Below, one piece after another: positions 35,683 to 47,529 of a stretch of DNA of 64,000 nucleotides. The notes below the pieces were generated by a model that worked only from the letters and a program-made list of their open reading frames with translations, was not told the DNA's origin and did not search any database. The position numbers and the translations under genes are program-made. Source of the DNA: Hsuehochloa calcarea (Eukaryota > Streptophyta > Magnoliopsida > Poales > Poaceae); NCBI GenBank assembly GCA_036346395.1, contig CM070606.1:21748915-21812914 (forward strand). Reading direction: 5' to 3'. The first letter of the stretch is position 1. Every line of letters begins with the position of its first letter.

Positions 35683-37925
35683 TGTAACACCCTGGCTATT
35701 CGGAAACCAAGATGTCACCCAATTCTATCAAAACTCTAGGAAACGAACAATTGTACTCCAATATCAATGATACCAAAACAATAATTACTACGAAACCAAC
35801 ATTAATTAACCATTTCAAATGATGAATGGGAAGCCATTATATCACGCGTATGTAGGAATCATAACCAAGTTGGATTATTACAAATTCAACAGTTATCAAA
35901 TAATTGACATGGATTAAAACCAACAATGAATTCTGGTTTAAGATAGGTAGTGTGCATCGTGATGGTCTACTCCCTCCCATTAACGACATCATCAAGGCTC
36001 ACCTAAATAAACACAGAAAACAAGGGTGAGTCCAAACTCAGCAAGCACCATATCAATCTCACAGGGTACAAAGGAACCAAAACAATAATCAAGACATTGG
36101 AACATATCTTACACGAATCTATGAAACTACAATTTATGAATGCATACAATGAATGAAAATGGACCTTCCAACATCGTATACCGATATAACGAGTGATACA
36201 CCCGTCGGTGTTCACTTAAGCCCGTACTTCACAAAGTATGGGGACCCAATCACCGTATGAAGAACGTTTCATACGGGTGTCCAAGTTGCCACATTGGAAT
36301 GGTGATCAGCACTACCCATATTGGAATGGTGGGTTTCATATGCCCATATTGGATTGATGGGGCTTAATCAAATTCCACACCCGTGGACAGAAACGAATCA
36401 TGCATGAATGGAATGAATCATGTACCACAAGAAACATAAATAATGAAATCTATCCACATCATGAGCACAACGCAAGAACACTCATACAATCAACACATCA
36501 TCATGCATTCCTTTGAAAACAACACAAATTAACAACCGGTACTTGCCTTCCGTGCTGCGACGTACTAGGAAGCAATGAAAGTGTTCCTCCACCCACCGCC
36601 TTAACTCCTACACAAACGTTTACAAGGGATAAGGATAATAGGGTAAGACATGTCTACACGGGCTCTACCATACCCTCCAACCATCTCACACACCCAAGGG
36701 TTCAATTTGAACTCTACACCAAAAAGACCAGATTACCGTTCTACTCGCAGTTGTACGAGAAAATTCACAATTAAATATCTGTAGCTCCTAAAGATCTGAA
36801 ATCAGTGCTCAGCTATTCTTAACGGACCAGGCTACAAAACTTTAGTTGGCGAGATCCTCTGATTCGGCCAAGACAGGGGACTAAACAACGGTTGAACACA
36901 ATCAATAGACATCTGTCCTGGATGCAGATCAGTAGCAAAGGAAACGACGTAACTTTCAACCTACTGATCCAATGAGGATCATCCTTATCAACTTGGAAAT
37001 ATAATTGAAAGGGCTACAATAACTTAGTTGGGTGGAGGTTCTGAATCTAACCATAACTTGATCAAAACTGTGGGACAACACAACTGTCTTCAATTTACAG
37101 ACAGACCGAACAGTACGTGGTAAAACAGTCATAACTTTTAACCTACTGCGTGAAAATTCATGATCCAGGTGCCAAACGAAAGCTAATGAAACCAGGAACG
37201 TATCTCTAGAAGACGAAGATAACCAATTCGGCCTCTAAGACACCCAAAACTGAGGTATAACGTACTGTATAGAATCAACCCACAGACAGAAATCAGCGAC
37301 GGTAAAAATTGCATAACTTTTGATTGGAAACTCTAAAAATTATGCTCTTTATCAACATGGAAATCTTATTGAATTATCTACAACATTCGTTTTGGGTGGA
37401 ATCTCTGATTCGGCCTCTAAATAATTCAAAAATGCCAGACAATACAATCTGTCTAATCTCGTCAGTTCTCCTGGACAGTCGTGGTAAAACCACCATAACT
37501 CCTAAACCGTATGTCCAAATCACATGATCTCGGTGCCAAAAGACAGATAAAAACAATACCTACAACTTTCTAAGAGATGGACAGGACAGAAAACGAACGC
37601 ATCTTACCCAAAATCGACGTACAAGGCGGTGCACAGCAAGGGGAAGGGGGCGGCGGCTCCAAAGGGGAGGGGAGAGAAATGTGGAGTTTAGGGTTTGGGG
37701 GTGGAACCCCCCTTATGGCCGGCCACCACATGGGCCCCTCTGGGCCGTGGCCTGTGCCCAGTTGTCGAGAGTTTATGGAAAACCCTTTCTATTTTTCAGA
37801 ATTTCTACTCCTTTAATTGTCTTTTCTCCTCCTGGCTATTTTCTAATTACCCGATTCAATTCCGGGATATTACATCTTTCTCCCAAATATTCTTCTAATC
37901 GATCAATAAATTTTGGGGTATTACA
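35683..37925 (-). repeat. LARD 3' LTR (left, 2243 bp)
   Basis: It starts TGTAATACCCC on minus and ends GGGTGTTACA. It contains the ATCAACATGGAAATCTTA block and a GC-rich block at 37620-37760 that are shared with the other LTRs of the family. Confidence 0.9.
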
Positions 37926-40900
37926 TTCTACCCCTTAAACAAATTCGACCCGAATTCTTTACTCGCTGCTCTACTCAAGTACATTTACAATTAGCATGCG
38001 AGATCGCAACTCCCATGTCGCTTCCGCTCGGTCTCACCGCACCTTGATGGATTCCAACATCGTACACCACCACGCCGTATTGACCTTATCCGGTATACTA
38101 AACGAACGGGACTCGGACGTAAGATTTTACTCGTGGTTCGTCGTCCCGATGAATCTCACACCTGCACTCTCAAATACTCCTCGACATCGGGTCATACGAA
38201 GCGTTGTATATCCCGCGCATGGACCCGAGATGGTCAAAGCGATACACCAACTTCCTAATCTCGCAACTTCCGAAACGAAAAAATCCAACTTGAAGTGGAG
38301 AGTCCTCATTGCATCCACGCAATGTTAACTCGCCCAAAATGTTAAATTCCAAATTTGACAACTCATCTCAAAACAAATCCATTTTCTAAATAAGCGCTTT
38401 CCCAATGAACACCACGACAACCAAAGGAGAAATCACTCGAACACTCAAACCAAATACTTGCGGGTTGTCCGAGTTGGAAAGAATCAACACATACCAACAC
38501 CCCAACTCAAATTATGGAAAACACCGTGAACAACACAAATCTCAAACGAGAATTAAGAAAATGCCTCATTATCCGATGAAACATCTTTTTCCCCGTTTCT
38601 TTCTTCGAGGAATAAAACTTCTCTCAAATATATGAATTCGAACTCATCGCATACCACATGAGCTTAAACCTTTTAATTGAACATGCTCAAATTATACTCA
38701 AACTAAAACACATCATCCACACCATTGTGGAGAGACTCCATTGAATTATTCGAATACTCTAGGCATCTCGTTCTACTATTCAACATTAATTTGATTAAAG
38801 GCACCCAAAGCGCCACAGGATAGATACCACACAATCATATTACCTCAAATTTTCAAGAACAACTCAGAATCGTCAGTACACATGCTAATGTATTACTTCA
38901 AAAGGGTTCTAGCATAAACATGCTCGGGAAACCCATTTACTCCACTCTCTCTACACACAATCAGTGGGTGAACAAAGATCTAGCATAAACAAATGCAAAG
39001 CCCAGATTTAACTTCCAAAACCTCTACAACGGATTGCCCTTATAACTGATAGTTAAATCATCGAATTAAATCTCTAACATTCCCACAATTCTAACATACT
39101 CACTCATTGACATCATCAGAAATCACCCACACCATCTCGCAATGCTATCCAATTGCGTTACTCTATAAATTCAATCAAGGTTTCCATACCTCCGATAATC
39201 ACCAACCTTTCAATCCTGAATTGAAGTTCTGGAATTTCACTATACCAGGTGTTAATCAGCCGTAACACTTTTCAGACTTACTTCGAAGTCAAACATCTCA
39301 GGTGAATCAATTTCCCTCCAAGGGATACAGATCAAAACCATTTCACATTCTACAACTCCTCCGATAACTTGTTAACAAAATATCACCACCACGATTACTC
39401 ATCCACCACTAAACAAAGGGTCAAACTTACACTTTGCAACCACTTTGCAACACGTAACTCGTGATCCTTTCTCAAAAGGAAAAAGCGAACAAAGATAAGT
39501 TTAATCACACAGAAAGACGTTGCTCAACACGGCGAGCAAGAAACCATAAGAAATATTCGGTAAAGGTGACTTTGGAAAAGCAAATTGAGTTCACAGCTGA
39601 GGAACACATCCCTAAAAGAGATTAGCAAATAACCGCGATACGAATATGCGATTGAAACTCGACATCTCTTGAGCGGGAGAACAACAAGGTAGAAATGATT
39701 CAAATACCCACAAGTTACAAAACTTGACTCAAATTCTCAAATACTCCTATCGCACTCTTTCCTTTAACACTGAAGTTAATCACTTGTCTAACAACATTTT
39801 GCCCCAACAGACAAGATAGGGTCTTTAGTCCAAACCTCAAGATTTAATTAAGAATCAATAAAATCCTTCAACAGTCAATTTGCTCAAATAGTTCATCTAC
39901 TTGGAAAACACGGAATCCAAATGATCGCAGCCACAAAACTTGAAACATCTCCCTTTACGAGATTTCACGGAAGCAAATGGGTTAACTTCGTCTCAAGAGA
40001 TCGATTTAATTTTTTTCTTTGATTGCAACTTCACTTTGCGAACTCAAACCGAGGAGCCTTTCTGACTAAATCACACGAAATCTTTAAGAAGCAATAGGAT
40101 AATCCAATTCCTCAAGTTATTCAAATGATTTCATTACAGCTGATTCGCGATCTCCAAGGTACCGCAAAGCTAAACTTGAAATATTCTCATTTGAACGATG
40201 TCACCAAAGGCGATCTATTTACTACAAGTAATAACATCAAGCTCACAACCACATTAGAAAACATTTCAAAGACCCACGCGAAAAGAATGGGTTGAATAAT
40301 TCTCAAAAGAAGAGGCACGAGAAAACGCTTTTCACCAATTGGGAAGTCACTTACCACTTGCAATGAACACAGAATCAAGGGAAAAACCATTAAAGTGATG
40401 AACTCATAGATTATCATTTAGATTGTTTACTCACAACCACTCATAAAACAACACAAAACCTGACAAAGGGTTTTGACACTATATTTTTTTTCAAATGGAG
40501 GTTCTAAACCCCAACACTCCAAATGCTCTAAAAGAAATGAATAGAGTCGAGATTTATTCAATGAACTTTGTGAAAGAAGATTCCCATTCTCCGAAATGAC
40601 AAACGGGTAACCAAGTTGTCTTTATCAACCATAAAGATAGGACTAACATAAAGAGAATGATCATGTCAATAATGACATTCACAAGTAGCGATGAGAGCTC
40701 AGCAGTCAGAAAGACAAGAAATTGCTTTGAAGAACAAATAGGGATCAATAGAAACCCGCAGCCACAATTTGTTTAAGTACAACGTCCGACTTAATTTCAA
40801 CACAGCACCACAAATGGGTTTTAATATTTTTCTTCGGGAAAGAGATATATCAAATTTCAACAAGCGGAGGGATCCAAAGGAAATACATGGAGCCAATGTT

Positions 40901-41918
40901 CTCTCGCGTTAACGAACTTGTAACAGGAACTCTCATTATGCAACTATCAAACGAGTAACTGAGTCGCTCTTTTCCAATGAGAAAGAAGGAACAATCATGG
41001 AAATATCAATGTTGCCAATTTACAAAGATCACTCGTAGTAAAAGCAATTCAACAATCGAAAAAAAAACAATAATGCTTTCGGAGTACCATTAAAGGCCTA
41101 TTTAAACTTGTCTACCAAGAATCACGAACCCAAGAGAAATTTATCATTCACCACCGGACAAGAATTTGTCAAATTCAAAAATCAAGGAAGAGAACGACTT
41201 ACTAATGCAACCCTAGAGAAATATGCAAGATCAATACACACTTAATAAAGAGCTTGCAAAAGAAGTCTTTCAATACTGAGATTCCAAACGGACGAATGAG
41301 TTAAACTTCTCCAACAAGAGTAAAACATGTCTTTTGTGAAAAGATAAATCTTGCAATGGAACTATGCCCACGTGGAGCAGAAATTTCACAATAATCGAAA
41401 GAACACCAATTGGTTCAAAGAACGGTTAGAAACCGACGGGGCTTGCTATTTCATTAACCCCAAATTCAAAAGAAATTCACGAACTGCCAGAAACTACAAC
41501 CAGGAAACCAGATACCGATTCGAAAGGCAACCGTTCATCAATGAGCTCATGCTCGACACGGTGCTCATGGAACAGAGGTAAGAACTTCTCTAATTTCATA
41601 CCACCAACAAGGGTGTAGCTCGCGAAACCGGGACAACAACCACGAACTCAACTTCTCGTCGTCCGCTATCGAACGCATAACCAAAATAATCAATTAGGAA
41701 TATATAGGATCATCTCATGACAATCATAAAATTAATCCATATATATATATAGGATAACACACCATATCATAGTTTAACACATCATAGCACAAAACAACTC
41801 AACAACGACTCATTAATCGAGTCACAACAATTGAAATGCGGAAGCAACAGCTTACCCAACCCTCCTAATGTGCACAAGGTGTCAATTTAATATGTTTGAA
41901 TGAACCACGGACCTAAAG
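37926..41918 (-). other. LARD non-coding interior
   Basis: About 4 kb of AT-rich sequence without a protein match in any frame. It is homologous, inverted, to 48592-50794 of the second copy (for example around 39215-39345 versus 49314-49450). Conservation of non-coding sequence between copies suggests packaging or replication roles, which is an inference. Confidence 0.75.
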
Positions 41919-41933
41919 CCCGCTCTGATACCA
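41855..41933 (-). promoter_or_regulatory. LARD primer-binding site and conserved leader
   Basis: The PBS TGGTATCAGAGCGGG lies at 41933-41919. Downstream, TTGACACCTTGTGCACATTA (41885-41866) is followed by GGAGGG. This closely parallels the leader of the coding gypsy element at 654-623. Confidence 0.75.
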
Positions 41934-41935
41934 AC

Positions 41936-44192
41936 TATAACACCCTGGCTATTCGGAAGCCAAGATGTCACCCAATTCTATCAAAACTCTAGGAAACGAA
42001 CAATTGTACTCCAATATCAATGATACCAAAACAGTAATTACTATGAAACCAACATTAATTAACCATTTCAAATGATGAAAGGGAAGCCATTATATCACGC
42101 GTATGTAGGAATCATAACCAAGTTGGATTATTACAAATTCAACAGTTATCAAATAATTGACATGGATTAAAACCAACAATGAATTCTAGTTTAAGATAGG
42201 TAGTGTGCATCGTGATGGTCTACTCCCTCCCATTAATGACATCATCAAGGCTCACCTAAATGAACACAGAAAACAAGGGTGAGTCGAAACTCAGCAAGCA
42301 CCATATCAATCTCACAGGGTACAAAGAAACCAAAACAATAATCAAGACATTGGAACATATCTTCCACGAATCTGTGAAACTACAATTTATGAATGCATAC
42401 AATGAATGAAAATGGACCTTCCAACAACAGATACTAAGATAACGAGTGATACATCCGTCGGTGTTCACTTAAGCCCGTACTTCACAAAGTACGGGGACCC
42501 AATCACCGTATGAAGAACGTTTTATACGGGTGTCCAAGTTGCCACATTGGAATGGTGGTCAACACTACCCACATTGGAATGGTGGGTTTCATATGCCCAT
42601 ATTGGATTGATGGGGCTTAATCAAATTCCACACCCGTGGACAGAAACGAATCATGCATGAATGGAATGAATCATGTACCACAAGAAACATAAATAATGAA
42701 ATCTATCCACATCATGAGCACAACGCAAGAACACTCATATAATCAACACATCATCATGCATTCCTTTGAAAAGAACACAAATTAACAACCGGTACTTGCC
42801 TTCCGTGCTGCGACGTACTAGGAAGCAATGAAAGTGTTCCTCCACCCACCGCCTTAACTCCTACACAAACGTTTACAAGGGATAAGGATAATAGGGTAAG
42901 AAATGTCTACACGGGCTCTACCATACCCTCCAACCATCTCACACACCCAAGGGTTCAATTTGACCTCTACACCAAAAAGACCAGACACCGTTCTCTTCGG
43001 CAGTTGTACGAGAAAATTCACAATTAAATATCTGTAGCTCCTAAAGATCTGAAATCAGTGCTCAGCTATTCTTAACGGACCAGGCTACAAAACTTTAGTT
43101 GGCGAGATCCTCTGATTCGGCCAAGACAGGGGACTAAACAACGGTTGAACACAATCAATAGACATCTGTCCTGGATGCAGATCAGTAGCAAAGGAAACGA
43201 CGCAAGTTTCAACCTAAGGATCCAATGAGGATGATCCTTATCAACTTGTAAAGATAATTGAAAGGGCTACAATAACTTAGTTGGGTGGAGGTTCTGAATC
43301 TAACCATAACTTGATCAAAACTGTGGGACAACACAACTGTCTTCAATTTACAGACAGACCGAACAGTACGTGGTAAAACAGTCATAACTTTTAACCTACT
43401 GCGTGAAAATTCATGATCCAGGTGCCAAACGAAAGCTAATGAAACCAGGAACGTATCTCTAGAAGACGAAGATAACCAATTCGGCCTCTAAGACACCCAA
43501 AACTGAGGTATAACGTACTGTATAGAATCAACCCACAGACAGAAATCAGCGACGGTAAAAATTGCATAACTTTTGATTGGAAACTCTAAAAATTATGCTC
43601 TTTATCAACATGGAAATCTTATTGAATTATCTACAACATTCGTTTTGGGTGGAATCTCTGATTCGGCCTCTAAATAATTCAAAAATGCCAGACAATACAA
43701 TCTGTCCAATCTCGTCAGTTCTCCTAGACAGTCGCGGTAAAACTACCATAACTCCTAAACCGTATGTCCAAATCACATGATCTCGGTTCCAAAAGAAATA
43801 TAAAAACAATACCTACAACTTTCTAAGAGATGGACAGGACAGAAAACGAACGTATCTTACCCAAAATCGACGTACAAGGCGGTGCACAGCAAGGGGGAAG
43901 GGGGGCGGCGGCTCCAAAGGGGGGAGGGGGAGAGAAATGTGGAGTTTAGGGTTTGGGGGGTGGGAAACCCCCCCCTTATGGCCGACCACCACATGGGCCC
44001 CTCTTGGGCCGTGGCCCAGGCCCAGGTTGTCGAGAGTTTATGGAAAACCACTTCTATTTTTCAGGAATTTCTACTCCTTTAATTGTCTTTTCTCCTCCTG
44101 GCTATTTTCTAATTACCCGATTCAATTCCGGGATATTACATCATTCTCCCAAATATTCTTCTAATCGACCGAACAAATTTTGGGGTATTACA
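41936..44192 (-). repeat. LARD 5' LTR (right, 2257 bp)
   Basis: Partner of the left LTR. Its PBS-side terminus reads TA where the TG...CA rule expects CA (plus strand TATAACACCC versus TGTAACACCC), a single base change after or during insertion. Confidence 0.9.
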
Positions 44193-44197
44193 CCATA

Positions 44198-45206
44198 CCT
44201 TTGCCTTGCATCTTCTTGAAGCTTGATGACGCGCATCAACACTTCAAATCCAGGTCCTTGACTTTGACAATCATCAACACATAATGATCTCTTTTTCTTC
44301 ACTTCAGGATCTTGTCAACACCTGATGATTTCTTCATCCCGAGTCTTGACATGCATCAACACATGATGTATTCCTTCACTTGACCTCCATCAACACATGT
44401 TGGGTCTTCTCTTGACTTGATGTGCATCAACACATGATGCAACCTTTACTTCAAGTTTTGATATGCATCAACGCATGATGCATCCTTGAATCTGGACTTG
44501 ATGATCAACTCATGATCATCCCAAGTCTTCATCACCCGGGAACATGACATATACATCCAACTCATGGAAAATGTTAGTTCCACAATATGATTATCATTAA
44601 TTATCACATCATACCATTAACACATAATGGTGGGACAAGATACTTCAATCTTTCCCTCTTTGGTAATTGATGATAACCATTTCAATTGCACATAAATGAA
44701 TGTAGATAAAGTAACACAACATGAGTATATATATAAACTACATAAGTCATATATATACTCATAACATGAGTATGCGAGAACTACACAAGTTCTACATACT
44801 CAAATCATGAATATACAAAAACTACACAGGTTTTGTATACTCAAACGGATATATTTCAAAGTAAAGATCCCAAATATATGTGAAAAACAGAATATGGATC
44901 AATACTAATAAAACCACAAAATATAGAATGAGCTCCCCCTAAATGTGTGCATACACAAATGTGTAAATAAAACATATGCACATATTCAAGATATACTTAT
45001 GGTGGAGTTCAACTTATATTTTGGATCCGAGGAATGCAACATTATATAAGAGTATAAGTCGAATGTATACCTCGTTGAATTTCACCTTTATATCCAAATG
45101 AGACTACACACTACATATAGAAATAGAAATTTTAGTCTCACAATTAGATTCGTTATTAATCACCAAAATACTCCATTAACTCATAATGGTGGGTCTAGTT
45201 TCTTCA
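44198..45206 (-). repeat. Sirevirus-like 5' LTR, second piece
   Basis: The LTR resumes after the LARD with CTTTGCCTTGCATC and includes the CATCAACACATGATG array (44235-44525) and hairpins (44730-44845). It ends TCTTCA before the CCCCC target copy. Confidence 0.88.
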
Positions 45207-45211
45207 CCCCC

Positions 45212-46626
45212 AGCCCAGAGCGACGCTAGTGTGTTGGGGAAGAGGCTGACAAAAGCTCCCAACAAGCTAGTGTCACCATTCATTCGATACAAAAGGCTGC
45301 CAGAAGTGCCCGTGACCATGGCCATGGTGGTGAGGGAGCTTATATGCAACGACGAGAGCCTCCAAAGGTAGGGAGAGTATCACCGAATATTTTATCGATA
45401 CGTGTATGTTTTGTAACTACACTGTCATTAGAGAGTTTACTGGACCGACCAACTTTTTATTTTATTGAGGTCCCACTTATGTTTTTACCGATAGTTCCCT
45501 TATGTTTTACTGCTAATGTGCACGACATTCTTACCGCAGCCTTGCTCCGCTTAAGTCCAGCGACAGATTCATAGATGCCACTGGAAAAGACATGGCAGAG
45601 TCATTCAAGGATGGGCATATGACTGAAGACATGTTCACATCTCAGTTCATCGAGTGTTTGTGCAAGACGACGCAGACCTGAGGCCACAAAGCAATGGGTA
45701 CAGAGTGTTCCTCCCCATCGAACTGTCGGTAAGATATTTTTGTCGCAAAGCCTCTTTTTTACAGTAAATAGTCACTCGCATAGTAGTAAATTTACTCGCC
45801 GCCCTCGGTAAGTTTTAAATTAATGTGTTTCGCCTGTCGACAAAAACTGCTAAATATAGAGGAGTACATACAAACTTAGCAGTACAACAGTGAATAGGCC
45901 ATGAACATGCTGAAGGAGCACATGGTGGCGGTAGACATCACAAGCGTAAAAGCTTGTAAGTAATTTACTATCTACCGACGCGTATCCAGTATTATCTTTC
46001 ATGATCCAGCAAATTATATTTTTTTCATTACAGTGAAACTGATAAGTAATCTTTTTTATGGGTTTTATACTCATTTTGCAGCTCTTCCTCCCACTTTTAC
46101 ACAATCATCACTGGTCCGTTTACTATTTCAACATAGCACAGAAGCGCGTGAAAGTGCTGAACTCCAATGATTACAAGCAGAAGAGCACAAAAGTAATGGA
46201 CCATCATGACCCAGTGAGGAAGAGGATCATCCCTCGCCTGTGCGCAACCCTGCAGACCGTGACTAGTGGGAAATTCCTGACCGTCGTGAACTGGAGGGTG
46301 CACAGCATGGCGACGCCAAAGCTGGTCCTAGAGAACGACTACACTTTCTTTGTTATGAAGTACTTGGAGTTCTGGGATGGTGAAAGCTCGATGCTGGCAA
46401 CATTGATAGAGCCGGTAAGAATTTCCCACCACTCGCAACACGCATTATTTTTTTACAGATGTGTAGCGCCTCACACGTGGCTCCTTTTATTACTATGTGT
46501 ATGTAGGAGAAGGAGAACGATTACAGGGCATAGATGATGTTCTATCTGTTGTTCCACAATGGCAACAGTGTCAAGCCCCTCCCTGAAGCACTAGAGAAGT
46601 ATAGGGCGTTCAACATACTGAAGTAG
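45212..46626 (+). pseudogene. Ulp1-type cysteine protease domain (C48), catalytically dead
   Basis: This continues the exon cut at 26988 (LGKRLTKAPNKLVSPF), then DMAESFKDGHMTEDMFTSQF near 45590, a shifted stretch near 45660 and NMLKEHM near 45905. The core exon 46082-46413 reads LLHNHHWSVYYFN and later FFVMKYLEFWDG. C48 proteases cleave SUMO-like conjugates with a His-Asp-Cys triad. Here His (46109-46111) is kept, but the Asp position 17 residues on is Asn (46160-46162). The Cys of the expected DCG reads Tyr in DYT (46340-46342). The final exon (46507-46626) has a TAG at 46531-46533 before its natural end. The enzyme would be inactive even without the insertions. Confidence 0.8.
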
Positions 46627-47345
46627 TTTTTTTGTGTGTTTATGACTAATATCGAGTAAATATATTTGTAACTGACTGTAATAGGTGTTACATTTTACAG
46701 TAAAACATATGATTACCAGGAAAGAACTTTTGCGTAACATATAGTAAATACATGTTATCAAATAGTAATAGGTGTTATATTTTACAGTAATGTCATTTTT
46801 CAAACTTCCAGTAACTACCAAAAAACATACAACGTAAAATTGTTACAGCAGTAAAACGACATGCCTTTTCGAAGTAATAGCAGGTATCACTTACGGTAAA
46901 TGATAACATTTTACTGGATCAGTAAAATAGTTTATAACGTGATTTTCTTACAGCAAAACCAACATACCGAATTTTACGATCCTCTCTTCCTCACCGTAAC
47001 AGCAGTAAAACAGTTTATATAACGGCACGCGGTGATGCGCGATCATTTTTACCGAGCAACATTTTTTACGGCTTTATTCGATACGCGCGGCAGGGTTTTA
47101 TTGCCGATCTCGAGGGGGGCGCTGACATGTATGAGGTTTTTACTGTCGTTTTGACGCGCGCATGAGGGTTTACTGCCATTTGGACGCGCGCGAGAGTTTT
47201 ACTGCCGATCTTGAGCGGGTGGGCGATGGGGTGTTGGTTAACCGCGCATAGTGCGGGGGAAGTGTGGGCTAGTAGGCCATGCACAATGCGGCCCAGGCTA
47301 CGACCAATGCATAGAATAGCTATTTAGCGCACGAGCACTGTATAG
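46627..47345. other. CAGTAA-rich 3' flank of the Ulp1 locus
   Basis: Dozens of AGTAAA/TTACTG-type words run to about 47210, followed by a GC-richer end with the TAGAATAGCTATTTA palindrome (47312-47326). No ORF is convincing. Confidence 0.5.
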
Positions 47346-47354
47346 CGCTTCTGC

Positions 47355-47402
47355 ATTACACACACACACACATTTATGTATTTGTGTGTGTGTATACATA
47401 TG
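47355..47402. repeat. CA/TG microsatellites
   Basis: An (AC)n tract followed by ATTTATGTATT and a (TG)n tract, able to pair as a hairpin. Confidence 0.85.
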
Positions 47403-47529
47403 TATCAGCTTGTCAAAGTTATACATTAGAAGACAATTATATTTTATTTTCAAAAAGAGATTGGTATATGCATTTCGTTCTACTTTTCAGCTTTAGGTTT
47501 AACTTCTACAAACATCTACAAAAGTTGGT

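Larger units (their letters stand above)
35683..44192 (-). mobile_element. Gypsy-type LARD (non-coding LTR retrotransposon), TSD CCATA
   Basis: An 8510-bp element in minus orientation with LTRs at 35683-37925 and 41936-44192. The target duplication CCATA lies at 35678-35682 and 44193-44197. A purine tract (minus AAGGGGTAGAA) adjoins the left LTR, and a primer-binding site adjoins the right LTR. The 4.0-kb interior holds only short unmatched ORFs and no gag or pol. The two LTRs look nearly identical by eye, so the insertion is probably recent. LARDs of this kind move with proteins of a coding relative, as in the rice pairs Dasheng/RIRE2, Spip/RIRE3 and Squiq/RIRE8. Confidence 0.9.
26989..45206 (-). 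mobile_element. Sirevirus-like copia element, gag only, TSD CCCCC
   Basis: LTRs lie at 26989-29543 and 34041-45206 (the latter interrupted by a LARD). The element is in minus orientation and flanked by CCCCC at 26984-26988 and 45207-45211. The primer-binding site at 34023-34038 is next to the right LTR. A purine tract adjoins the left LTR, with extra copies of that tract nearby. The only long coding region is gag; protease, integrase and RT are absent from the remaining 3 kb. Repeated polypurine tracts and LTR palindromes are reported hallmarks of Sireviruses, and the gag type agrees. Excluding the nested LARD and its duplicated target, the element is about 9.7 kb. It would depend on proteins from a full-length relative. 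Confidence 0.85.
19341..47345. mobile_element. Putative large Ulp1-bearing DNA element, split by nested LTR elements
   Basis: Two separated blocks (about 19341-26983 and 45212-47345) share dense CAGTAA/AGTAAA/TTACTG motifs, and the motif density drops in the retroelements between them. Both ends carry similar landmarks: TAGAATAGTTATTCTA (19346-19361) then CGAGCACTAT on the left, and TAGAATAGCTATTTA (47312-47326) then CGAGCACTGTAT on the right. The contents are a decayed Ulp1-type protease gene on plus and an unknown ORF on minus. Grass Mutator-like elements that carry Ulp1-like genes are known and are my leading interpretation. No transposase, clear long TIR or TSD was found, so the exact class and ends are inference. 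Confidence 0.45.

Noticed and set aside
37926..41935. Coding genes in the LARD interior (for example 37996-38328)
   Set aside because: Short frames only, no gag or pol motif, and the homologous interior of the second copy does not keep them.
19341..47345. Helitron interpretation of the CAGTAA locus
   Set aside because: The TAGAATAG palindrome resembles a terminal hairpin, but no TC start or hairpin followed by CTRR at an A/T insertion site was found.
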